A stretch of DNA of 21,699 bases. Source: JANNRW01 sp031401815 (lineage in GTDB: Bacteria > Desulfobacterota > Desulfuromonadia > Geobacterales > DSM-12255). Under the pieces are notes generated by a model. The model was given only the letters and a program-made list of their open reading frames with translations, made no database searches and was not told the DNA's origin. The position numbers and the translations under genes are program-made. Where the stretch lies: NCBI GenBank assembly GCA_031401815.1, contig JANNRW010000262.1, positions 1 to 21,699 on the forward strand. The letters are read 5' to 3'. Shown in pieces: positions 14,938 through 21,699 of this stretch. Numbering within the stretch: the stretch's first letter is position 1; every line of letters starts with the position of its first letter.

Positions 14938-16254
14938 CTAGATTACTCTGTTTTTAAAATACGGGAGTTTGCCTGACAGCAGCTCCCGCTTTGAAATATT
15001 ACTGCTGAGGCCATCAGCGACTGTTACCAGCCGAAGTTCATCATCATCCCCTTCATTTTCGCCAATCACCATCATCTCCCGGATATTCATCCTGGCAGCA
15101 TAGGCCAGTGACTGATCAAAGTCCCTGCGGATAATGTCCCTTGCCACAGAGTACCCCTTGCGTCTCAGAAAAGTGGCAATCTCCAGCGCATCAAGGCGAT
15201 CATCCTTAAGATTGAAAACAAGCAGGTCACGGCTGCTGCACTCTTTGACTACAGGGCTCTTCTCCAGAGCCTGGAGGAGCGCCAGAGTGTCGAACGCAAA
15301 CCCTGTTGCAGGGGTTGCCAGACCATACTGCTCCATTAACCCATCGTATCGACCGCCGCCACATACCGGTTGTCCAAGCCCTGGGACAAAACCTTCGAAA
15401 GTGACTCCGGTGTGATAAGCAAGCCCCCTGATTTCACCCAGATCAATGGTAAGCTGATCACGAACACCATGAATGGCAAGGATCTCAACCACAGCTGCAA
15501 GGTTGTCGATAGCCCGTCGGGAACGGTCGTTTTTTACCAGGGAAGCTGCTCTTTCAAGCAGCTCCACGCCGCCAAAAAGTCTCGGCAGAGCTGCAATCTC
15601 TTCTTTTACAGAGTCTGCCGTCTTCTCGTTCTCCAGCAGTTCCCTTACGGCAGAGGTATCTTTTTTTGCAACAGCCTGCTGCAATTTAAGTGAGGTGTCA
15701 CTACCGAGACCGGAAGCAGCGATTATGCCCCGGAAAAAATCGACCTGTCCAAGATCCAGCTTGAACCCTTCAAAACCGAGCTCCTGTAGCGCTTCAACCG
15801 CCATCGCCACCATCTCGGCATCAGCTTCAGGTGAATCCAGCCCTATCAATTCGACACCTGCCTGAAAAAGCTCCCTGCTTCTGCCTGACTGGGACTCAAC
15901 ATGCCGTAGCATCCGGCAGTTATAATAGAACCGGTGGGGGAGGGGGAAACCACCCATCCTCATCGCTTCAATTCTTGATACCTGCGGGGTTATGTCCGGA
16001 GGGAGCACCAGGAGCCTGCCGCTTTGCCGATCCTCAAAGCGAAACGCACTGCTTCTTAAGTCATCTCCCATGGCACCGGCAAGAACATCTTCAAACTCTA
16101 TCATCGGAGGAATGATACGGCGAAAGCCCCAGAGTTCAAAAATCTTGCAGATTTTCCCCTCAATATGACCGATCCTGTCAGCCTGCTCCGGCAGGAAGTC
16201 AGTCACCCCCTTGGGGATGGCGCTCTCCTTGTGATTATCTGGAAGAAATGGCAT
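14938..16254 (-). CDS. hisZ: ATP phosphoribosyltransferase regulatory subunit HisZ
   Basis: A 438-residue histidyl-tRNA-synthetase-like protein that does not charge tRNA. In organisms with short-form HisG it forms a complex with HisG and is needed for the first step of histidine synthesis. The class II synthetase core is visible: PKGVTDFLP, FELWGFRRIIPPMIEFED, FRFEDRQSGRLLVLPPDITP, ESQSGRSRELFQAGVELIG, and a late CGGGRYDGLMEQYG. It lacks the C-terminal anticodon-binding organisation of a full HisRS. Alternatives such as HisS are unlikely because of the short divergent C-terminus. The ATG at 16254 follows AAGGATC. It is first gene of the operon with purA. Confidence 0.93.
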   Translation of the reverse strand: MPFLPDNHKESAIPKGVTDFLPEQADRIGHIEGKICKIFELWGFRRIIPPMIEFEDVLAGAMGDDLRSSAFRFEDRQSGRLLVLPPDITPQVSRIEAMRMGGFPLPHRFYYNCRMLRHVESQSGRSRELFQAGVELIGLDSPEADAEMVAMAVEALQELGFEGFKLDLGQVDFFRGIIAASGLGSDTSLKLQQAVAKKDTSAVRELLENEKTADSVKEEIAALPRLFGGVELLERAASLVKNDRSRRAIDNLAAVVEILAIHGVRDQLTIDLGEIRGLAYHTGVTFEGFVPGLGQPVCGGGRYDGLMEQYGLATPATGFAFDTLALLQALEKSPVVKECSSRDLLVFNLKDDRLDALEIATFLRRKGYSVARDIIRRDFDQSLAYAARMNIREMMVIGENEGDDDELRLVTVADGLSSNISKRELLSGKLPYFKNRVI

Positions 16255-16278
16255 GCTGATCCTTGCAAAACGCCAAAA

Positions 16279-16307
16279 ATCCTAACAGTATCCCCAGATC
16301 ATGTCAA
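16279..16307 (-). promoter_or_regulatory. hisZ-purA operon promoter
   Basis: On the minus strand TTGACA (16302-16307) and TAGGAT (16279-16284) are 17 bp apart, about 25 nt before the hisZ ATG. The 9-bp word GTCAATGCA overlaps the -35 (16303-16311) and recurs at 16338-16346, 35 bp away, which may mark a regulator site. Confidence 0.8.
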
Positions 16308-16386
16308 TGCAAAAGGGAGTTGCATCATTGCTTCCTGGTCAATGCATGATACCCTGTCAGCTAGAGTCGTGAAGCAGAAATAGCCA

Positions 16387-16414
16387 TTGACATTCTAAAT
16401 ACCATATATATAAT
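16387..16414 (+). promoter_or_regulatory. Efflux operon promoter
   Basis: TTGACA (16387-16392) and TATAAT (16409-16414), both perfect consensus, are 16 bp apart. They lie about 33 nt before the start of the outer membrane factor gene. An AT-rich imperfect palindrome centred on TGATCA (about 16404-16428) covers the -10 and start site, and could be an operator for a local repressor. Confidence 0.85.
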
Positions 16415-16447
16415 GATCAGCATATATAGCTATCTGCGGAGGAAGTT

Positions 16448-17779
16448 GTGCAAAGGTTTTCAGCAGGAATCATAATGTTGTTACTGACTACAGTGCCGCA
16501 AGTATTGCACGCAGAACCGCCAGTATTATCCATGCGTGAAGCAATCAGCGAAGCTCTCTCAAACAACCACTACCTTAAAGCAGCAGCCAGTGAAAACAGC
16601 GCAGCTGAGCTGATGGTCAGCGCCACCCGCTCAGGCTACCTCCCGCAACTGCTTCTGGAAGAGAGTGGCGTCTATACAAACTCTCCGACAAAATCATTGA
16701 TGATGCGTCTTGACGAAGGGCGTCTCTCAATGACTGGCAACCTCAACAACCCGGCCAGCAGCAGTGGCTTTCAGACCTCTCTGCTCCTTGAACAGCCGCT
16801 GTTTGACAGGCGTATCGGGACAGCTCTCTCCCTGGCAAAAAATGAGCAGGAAGCTAGCAAGCTTGCTATGCAGAAACGACGTGAAGAGATCGCCTACAAA
16901 ACTGTAACAGCATATCTTGATGTTCAAAAGACAAAAACCGGCATGAAGCTTGCGGAAGCCGCCCTGGCTGCTGCCCGCGAACATCAGCGTCTGACAGTTG
17001 TAAGAAGTGGTGCCGGAATCGGCCTCAGATCTGATGAGCTCCGGGCAAGGACTTTTGTTTCTGAAATGGAGCAGCAGTTGATAACTGCCGGCAACAGTGT
17101 CGAAATTGCACGGCTCAGACTGGCCAGGGTTGTCGGCAGGGGTGCCGGAGAGAAGCTGGATGCCACCAAAGAGTACAGTGCGCCATCTCTTCGCAGAAAT
17201 CAGGCAGAACTACTGGAACTGGCATTTGTTGAAAGAGCTGAGCTAAAAGAGATGCAAAAGCAGGTAGAAAGAGCAGATCTTGGAGTTGTCAAGGCAAACG
17301 ACGCTTACTGGCCGACACTCCAGGCAATGGCGGCCTACCAGATGAATGACCACTCTCTGCCGTTTGGCCGCGACAATGACTCCTGGATTACAGGTGCAAC
17401 CTTTCGCTGGAGACTGTTTGACGGGGGGAGACGGAGCAGTGAGGGAGAACATGCCGTTGCACTGAGAAGTTCAGCATATGAATATCTTGCCGACATGCGC
17501 CATAGTGTTGCTCTACAGGTAACTGAGAGCTATCTGCATCGTGAGGAGCTGGGCAAAAAGCTGGAGGTGGCGCGACACTCGCTGCTGGAGGCAGAAGAGG
17601 TGGCAAGGCTTTTGTCAAAGAGGTACGAAAACTCCCTCGCGTTAATGGTGGAGCTGCTTGATGCACAGACCATGCTGAATCGAGCCAGAACAGATGTCGC
17701 ATGGATCGAGGCAGAGTACGCAAAATCCTGGGCGCACCTCCTCTTTGTCACAGGCAGACTCCTGAAGGAGATTGAATAA
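16448..17779 (+). CDS. TolC-family outer membrane efflux protein
   Basis: 443 residues from GTG at 16448, chosen because GGAGGA lies 5 nt upstream; an in-frame ATG at 16475 would shorten the signal peptide. The signal sequence runs to about residue 22 (VLHA|EP). The mature part shows the duplicated outer-membrane-efflux pattern: MREAISEALSNNHYLKAA near the start, long helical stretches rich in Ala, Glu and Arg, and a second repeat from about residue 255. It would form a trimeric channel across outer membrane and periplasm as the exit duct for the pump encoded downstream. Its stop overlaps the next start as TAATG, so translation is coupled. Confidence 0.92.
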   Translation: MQRFSAGIIMLLLTTVPQVLHAEPPVLSMREAISEALSNNHYLKAAASENSAAELMVSATRSGYLPQLLLEESGVYTNSPTKSLMMRLDEGRLSMTGNLNNPASSSGFQTSLLLEQPLFDRRIGTALSLAKNEQEASKLAMQKRREEIAYKTVTAYLDVQKTKTGMKLAEAALAAAREHQRLTVVRSGAGIGLRSDELRARTFVSEMEQQLITAGNSVEIARLRLARVVGRGAGEKLDATKEYSAPSLRRNQAELLELAFVERAELKEMQKQVERADLGVVKANDAYWPTLQAMAAYQMNDHSLPFGRDNDSWITGATFRWRLFDGGRRSSEGEHAVALRSSAYEYLADMRHSVALQVTESYLHREELGKKLEVARHSLLEAEEVARLLSKRYENSLALMVELLDAQTMLNRARTDVAWIEAEYAKSWAHLLFVTGRLLKEIE

Positions 17780-18885
17780 TGAGCCAGATCAGATATGTAT
17801 CTCTTTTTATCATACCGGCACTCTTTTTCGCAGGGTGCAGGGAACTCCCTGGCAATAAGGCTTCAGCGCCTCTGCAAGTTGTTCAGGGGGTTGCAACAGA
17901 ACAGGTGGCAGTTTCAGGTATCCCTGAAACAGTCGAAGTTGCCGGGAAAGTCCAGTCCAGAACCAGTGCAGCGGTGCTGGCGCGTATCGCCGGAACCATC
18001 AGCTATATCAAGGTTCGTGAAGGTGACAGGGTCAGAAAAGGGGAGGTTATTGCCCGGATTGAGTCACAGGAGAGCCTGTCCGGGGCAACAGCTGCTTTGG
18101 CTGCAATGGAAGATGCAAAGCAGGCGCTGGCTGAAGCCCAGTCCCGGAAAAAGCTGGCTGATGCGACATTTGAACGGTATCAGAAGCTTTACCAGGAACA
18201 GGCAATAACTCGACAGGAGTTCGAAATCAGGCAGACTGAAAAAGAGCTCGCCTTTCAGTCGGTTGCCCGCTCGGAGGCAAGGTTTCAGCAGTCGCAGGCT
18301 ACATCCCGCGCTGCATCTGTCATGGCGGATCACACTCAGATAGTTGCTCCTGTTTCCGGAGTGATAGCTGCAAAAAGGGTAGATCTGGGGGGGACAGTAC
18401 TCCCCGGACAGCCGCTCTTTACTATCGAGGATGAAGCTGCTTACATGCTGGAACTTGCCATACCAGAGTCATTGGCTCTAAAGGTCAGGACAGGGATGCC
18501 AGCTGAGGTTACAATCGATTCGCAGGAAGGGAAATTTCGCGGATCTGTCGCAGAAGTTGTTCCGGTTACGGACTCAGCCAGTCGCAGTTTCAGCGCAAGA
18601 ATCAATCTTCCTCGTAAAGGGGTCAGATCAGGGATGTTTGGCCGGGCTGAAATACCGCTCGGCAGTACGGTCAACGGGATTTTTGTCCCTCAAAAGGCTG
18701 TTGTAGAACGTGGAGCGCTTGCCTCTCTCTGGGTTTTGAACAGTGAAAAAACTGCCAGGATCAGGCTGGTTAAACTCGGGAAAAAGGTTGGTGACAGGGT
18801 CGAGGTTCTATCCGGTCTTTCTGCAGGAGAAACCATAGTGGTGACAGGTCTGGAGAAGCTTTCCGAAGGGGTAAAGGTCGAATAG
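17779..18885 (+). CDS. RND efflux membrane-fusion lipoprotein (periplasmic adaptor)
   Basis: A 368-residue adaptor that links the inner membrane pump to the outer membrane channel. The signal ends in lipobox FAGC with Cys20, so it is lipid-anchored in the inner membrane. The order is classic: beta-barrel/lipoyl first half (VREGDRVRKGEVIARIES), alpha hairpin at ~90-170 (EDAKQALAEAQSRKKLADAT), lipoyl second half (IVAPVSGVIAAKRVDLGGTV at ~190-210), then beta-barrel and membrane-proximal domains. It overlaps the outer membrane factor by 1 nt and ends 2 nt before the permease gene. Substrate cannot be told from sequence. Confidence 0.94.
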   Translation: MSQIRYVSLFIIPALFFAGCRELPGNKASAPLQVVQGVATEQVAVSGIPETVEVAGKVQSRTSAAVLARIAGTISYIKVREGDRVRKGEVIARIESQESLSGATAALAAMEDAKQALAEAQSRKKLADATFERYQKLYQEQAITRQEFEIRQTEKELAFQSVARSEARFQQSQATSRAASVMADHTQIVAPVSGVIAAKRVDLGGTVLPGQPLFTIEDEAAYMLELAIPESLALKVRTGMPAEVTIDSQEGKFRGSVAEVVPVTDSASRSFSARINLPRKGVRSGMFGRAEIPLGSTVNGIFVPQKAVVERGALASLWVLNSEKTARIRLVKLGKKVGDRVEVLSGLSAGETIVVTGLEKLSEGVKVE

Positions 18886-18887
18886 CA

Positions 18888-21119
18888 ATGCAGAAACTCG
18901 GTTTTGCCGGAAAAACAGCTCAGGCTTTTATCAATTCCAAATTGACCCCGCTGATAGTCGGGGCTTCCCTGCTCCTCGGCCTTTACGCTGTCAAAATGAC
19001 CCCTCGCGAGGAAGAGCCGCAGATTGTCGTGCCAATGGTTGACATCTACCTCCCCATGACCGGCTCCTCTCCTCAGGAGGTGCAGGAGAGATTGGTCAAA
19101 CCTTTTGAATCGACTCTCTGGGAGATCAAGGGGGTCGAATACCTCTACTCAATGAGTCGCCCCGGCATCGGCATTATTACTGTCCGTTTTCTGGTGGGTG
19201 AACCCCAGGAAGAGTCGCTTGTAAAGCTCTACAACAAGGTTATGAGCAATCGCGGCCTGCTGCCACCCGGCGCAGGTGAACCACTCGTTGTCCCCAAATC
19301 TATTGACGATGTTCCAATCCTGACTCTCACACTCTGGTCTGAACGCTATGACCATGCCATTTTGCGAAAACTCGCTCTTGAGATAAATGATGAGCTTAAA
19401 AAAAGCAGCAACACCGCTGAGACCGAGATCAGGGGGGGGCTGAGCCAGCAGCTGAGAGTAACGCTGGATGCCATGCGAATGGCCGGTTACGGGGTTTCTC
19501 CTATACAAATTGCCGCAGCGCTGCAAAAAGGGAACGTCAATCTCCCGTCAGGCTCTTTTTCAAGGAATAACCGGGAAATAGTGCTGGAGACAGGCGGATT
19601 TCTTGACAGCTCCGAAGCTGTCAAGCGGCTGGTGGTTGGAGTTCATAACGGAAAACCGGTCTATCTGGCTGACGTGGCGCAGGTGCAGGATGGCTTACAG
19701 GAACCAGAGAACTATGTTTATTTTGGTTCGGGTTCGTCCGACCGGTCAGACAAGTCAGACCGGTCGGATAAAAAGATACTCCGGAGAAATGCCGATTACC
19801 CGGCAGTCACCATCTCTATTGCCAAAAGAAAGGGGGCAAACGCAACCTGGGTAGCTGAAGATCTTGTTGCAAAAGTTGAATCCCTGAAAGGAAAACTGAT
19901 CCCTGCGGACGTGCAGGTGACAATTACCCGGAATTACGGCGAGACCGCCAGGGAAAAGAACAACGAACTGCTCTTCCATATGTTCCTGGCTGCCCTCTCG
20001 GTGACAATCCTGATATCGCTTTTCATGGGGTGGCGCGCCGGAGCTGTGGCTGCTATCGCTATCCCTGTAACCCTGGCTCTGACCATCCTGATATTCTACC
20101 TGATCGGCTACACCCTGAACCGGATTACCCTCTTTGCCCTTATTTTTTCCATCGGCATCCTGGTTGACGACGCCATTGTTGTAGTGGAAAACATTCACCG
20201 CTACTTTACCACAACTGTCATGAAACCGCTGGAGGCAGCCATCAGGGCGGTGGACGAGATAGGCAATCCAACGGTGCTGGCTACGTTCGCAGTCATCGCC
20301 TCTATTCTTCCGATGGGTTTTGTAGGTGGTCTGATGGGACCCTATATGAGGCCAATTCCGGTAGGCGCGAGCATGGCCATGCTATTCTCCATGCTGATCG
20401 CCTTTATAGTCACCCCCTATTTTGCCTTCCGCTTTATGAAAAAGGGGGCTCTGGGCTCGGAGCCCGGGGCTCATGGTGGAGCTGAAGAGTCAAGACTGAC
20501 TGCTTTTTACAGGCACTGGATGAGTCGTCTGATCCATGAGAAAAAACTGCGCTACGGTTTCCTGACCGGTGTCGTAGTTTTGCTCCTCCTCTCCTGTTCA
20601 CTTATTCTGTTCAAGGCTGTGACGGTCAAGATGCTCCCGTTCGATAACAAGAACGAACTACAGGTGATAATTGATGCGCCCGACGGCACACCACTGGAGC
20701 AGACAGCGAGGATCACCCGCGAAATGGGTGATGCCCTTCGCTCTCTGCCGGAAGTAACCAACTTCCAGATGTACATAGGGACTGGCGCACCATTCAACTT
20801 TAACGGACTTGTGCGGCACTACTATCTGCGAAAGGGCTCCAATCTGGCTGATATTCAGGTCAACCTGCTCCCCAAGGAGGAGCGTAAAGAGCAGTCCCAC
20901 GCTATTGCGAAGCGAATTCGTCCGCTTGTAAAGGTAATTGCCGACAAATACGGCGCACGAGTCAAGGTAGCCGAGATCCCGCCCGGACCGCCGGTGCTCG
21001 CAACACTGGTGGCTGAAATATATGGCCCTGATGACGCTGCCAGAGCCGAACTCGCCGCGCGTGTCAAGGGTGTCATGACCAAAACAGCCGGTGTAGTGGA
21101 TGTTGACTGGTATCGCTAA
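18888..21119 (+). CDS. RND efflux permease, ended early by in-frame stop
   Basis: The first 743 residues of a proton-driven inner membrane pump that normally has over 1000. TM1 is at ~17-36, followed by the first large periplasmic domain, TM2-TM6 at ~360-515, TM7 near 557-580, and part of the second periplasmic domain. The proton-relay pair D427/D428 in GILVDDAIVVVEN corresponds to Asp407/408 of AcrB. Translation ends at TAA 21117-21119, after the sequence VDVDWYR. The same frame then continues with the rest of the family sequence, so this is a nonsense change, not a frameshift. A product this short would lack TM8-TM12 and should not pump. Odd inserts are an SDRSDKSDRSDK run at ~284-297, encoded by a palindrome, and a Gly/Ala-rich linker at ~520-530. 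Confidence 0.9.
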   Translation: MQKLGFAGKTAQAFINSKLTPLIVGASLLLGLYAVKMTPREEEPQIVVPMVDIYLPMTGSSPQEVQERLVKPFESTLWEIKGVEYLYSMSRPGIGIITVRFLVGEPQEESLVKLYNKVMSNRGLLPPGAGEPLVVPKSIDDVPILTLTLWSERYDHAILRKLALEINDELKKSSNTAETEIRGGLSQQLRVTLDAMRMAGYGVSPIQIAAALQKGNVNLPSGSFSRNNREIVLETGGFLDSSEAVKRLVVGVHNGKPVYLADVAQVQDGLQEPENYVYFGSGSSDRSDKSDRSDKKILRRNADYPAVTISIAKRKGANATWVAEDLVAKVESLKGKLIPADVQVTITRNYGETAREKNNELLFHMFLAALSVTILISLFMGWRAGAVAAIAIPVTLALTILIFYLIGYTLNRITLFALIFSIGILVDDAIVVVENIHRYFTTTVMKPLEAAIRAVDEIGNPTVLATFAVIASILPMGFVGGLMGPYMRPIPVGASMAMLFSMLIAFIVTPYFAFRFMKKGALGSEPGAHGGAEESRLTAFYRHWMSRLIHEKKLRYGFLTGVVVLLLLSCSLILFKAVTVKMLPFDNKNELQVIIDAPDGTPLEQTARITREMGDALRSLPEVTNFQMYIGTGAPFNFNGLVRHYYLRKGSNLADIQVNLLPKEERKEQSHAIAKRIRPLVKVIADKYGARVKVAEIPPGPPVLATLVAEIYGPDDAARAELAARVKGVMTKTAGVVDVDWYR
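19737..19768. repeat. In-frame palindromic repeat in RND permease
   Basis: Perfect 11-bp arms TCCGACCGGTC (19737-19747) and GACCGGTCGGA (19758-19768) with loop AGACAAGTCA. It encodes the core of the Ser/Asp/Arg/Lys-rich insert in the first periplasmic domain. It looks like another dispersed hairpin repeat that landed in frame. Confidence 0.82.
20446..20472. repeat. GGGCTC/GAGCCC repeat cluster in RND permease
   Basis: Four copies of the 6-bp word GGGCTC or its complement lie within 27 bp, including GGGCTC-g-GAGCCC (20453-20465). It encodes a Gly/Ala/Ser/Pro linker in the cytoplasmic loop after TM6. It may be a small repeat insertion or just low-complexity linker sequence. Confidence 0.45.
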
Positions 21120-21699
21120 GATGATCAGCAAAAAGCTTCGTTTGTTGTGGATAGTGAAAAGGCTGCGCTCTCCGGCATTGCTCTTGAGGATGTGGCCAGA
21201 TCGCTGCGAATAGCTTTAAATGGCGAAAATGTCGGACTACTTCATCTTCCGCGCGAAAAGGAGCCGGTGACCATCAATCTGCGCCTCCCGGTCTCAAGGC
21301 GAAGCTCTCTGGCAGATCTCTCCTCTGTATATCTCCATGGCACAGGCGGGAATGTTCCACTTTCTGAACTGGTGCGGGTAAGTCAGGGGAGAGAGGAGAA
21401 GACTCTTTACCGCAAAAACCTCAAAAATGTGGTTTATGTTATCGGGGACGTGGCTGGAGAGATTGAGGCTCCCGTTTATGCCATATTGAAGATGAAGAGC
21501 GAAATTGCAGCCCTGCCGACCAGAGACAATCATAAAATTGAAGTGCTGGCATCCCGTCAACCATGGAGCGAGGAGCATATGGGGATGAAGTGGGACGGCG
21601 AGTGGCACATTACTTACGAAGTTTTCCGCGATCTGGGGATAGCTTTTGCTGCGGTGATGGTGTTGATCTACATTCTTGTAGTCGCCTGGTTCAAGGATT
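21120..21699 (+). pseudogene. Continuation of the interrupted RND permease (cut at window end)
   Basis: It begins directly after the TAA, in the same frame as the upstream part, and reads DDQQKASFVVDSEKAALSGI and onward for 193 codons without a stop. It contains the rest of the second periplasmic domain (GLLHLPREKEPVTINLRLPV) and enters TM8 (GIAFAAVMVLIYILVVAWF) at the edge. There is no start codon or ribosome site at its head: the nearest ATG, at 21121, is out of frame, and the first in-frame Met is far inside. So it is a severed part, not a separate gene, unless the stop is read through or is a sequence error. Confidence 0.85.

Noticed and set aside
21100..21160. Frameshift in the RND permease
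   Set aside because: The continuation is in the same frame; only the single TAA codon interrupts it.

Overview
The window looks like a chromosomal segment of a Gram-negative anaerobe of the Geobacter/Desulfuromonadota type. This is inferred from the hisZ-purA pair next to tRNA genes, a NrfJ-like exported protein, a tripartite RND efflux operon and several families of short GC-rich palindromic repeats. No rRNA or taxonomic marker settles it.

Left third (1-7433, all minus strand): an apparent restriction/defence operon, read right to left. It begins with a 1133-residue protein that fuses an N-terminal phospholipase-D-type HKD half-site to a SNF2/HepA-type helicase. It continues with an ORF6N-domain protein, joined by a TAATG stop/start overlap, and then a very large Eco57I-type adenine methyltransferase that starts 4 nt later and runs off the left edge. 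The methyltransferase frame stays open for 1168 codons to base 3. It is interrupted, without loss of frame, by three two-hairpin palindromic elements (861-953, 1795-1898, 2561-2636), each placed between conserved blocks. The ORF6N gene holds a perfect 33-bp palindrome that encodes part of its conserved motif.

Middle (7434-16254): housekeeping genes, nearly all on the minus strand. These are clpB with a clear terminator and a TTGACA-N17-TATGTT promoter, an RhlE-like DEAD-box RNA helicase, an exported NrfJ-like OB-fold protein, tRNA-Glu and tRNA-Lys with their own promoter and terminator, and a hisZ-purA operon with a good promoter. One small putative lipoprotein (10478-10774) lies on the plus strand. 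A 113-bp repeat hairpin separates it from the convergent RNA helicase.

Right part (16387-21699, plus strand): an efflux operon read from a fully consensus promoter. Its order is TolC-like outer membrane factor, lipoprotein membrane-fusion protein and RND permease, with overlapping or nearly touching genes. The permease is broken at codon 744 by an in-frame TAA where its family suggests a sense codon, and the same frame continues open to the window end. The permease also carries an in-frame 32-bp palindrome encoding a Ser/Asp/Arg/Lys-rich insert.

The recurring theme is palindromic repeats inside protein-coding genes and kept in frame: four repeat insertions in two genes, plus the coding palindrome of ORF6N. 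They sit in a helicase-nuclease/methylase locus that resembles known anti-phage systems.
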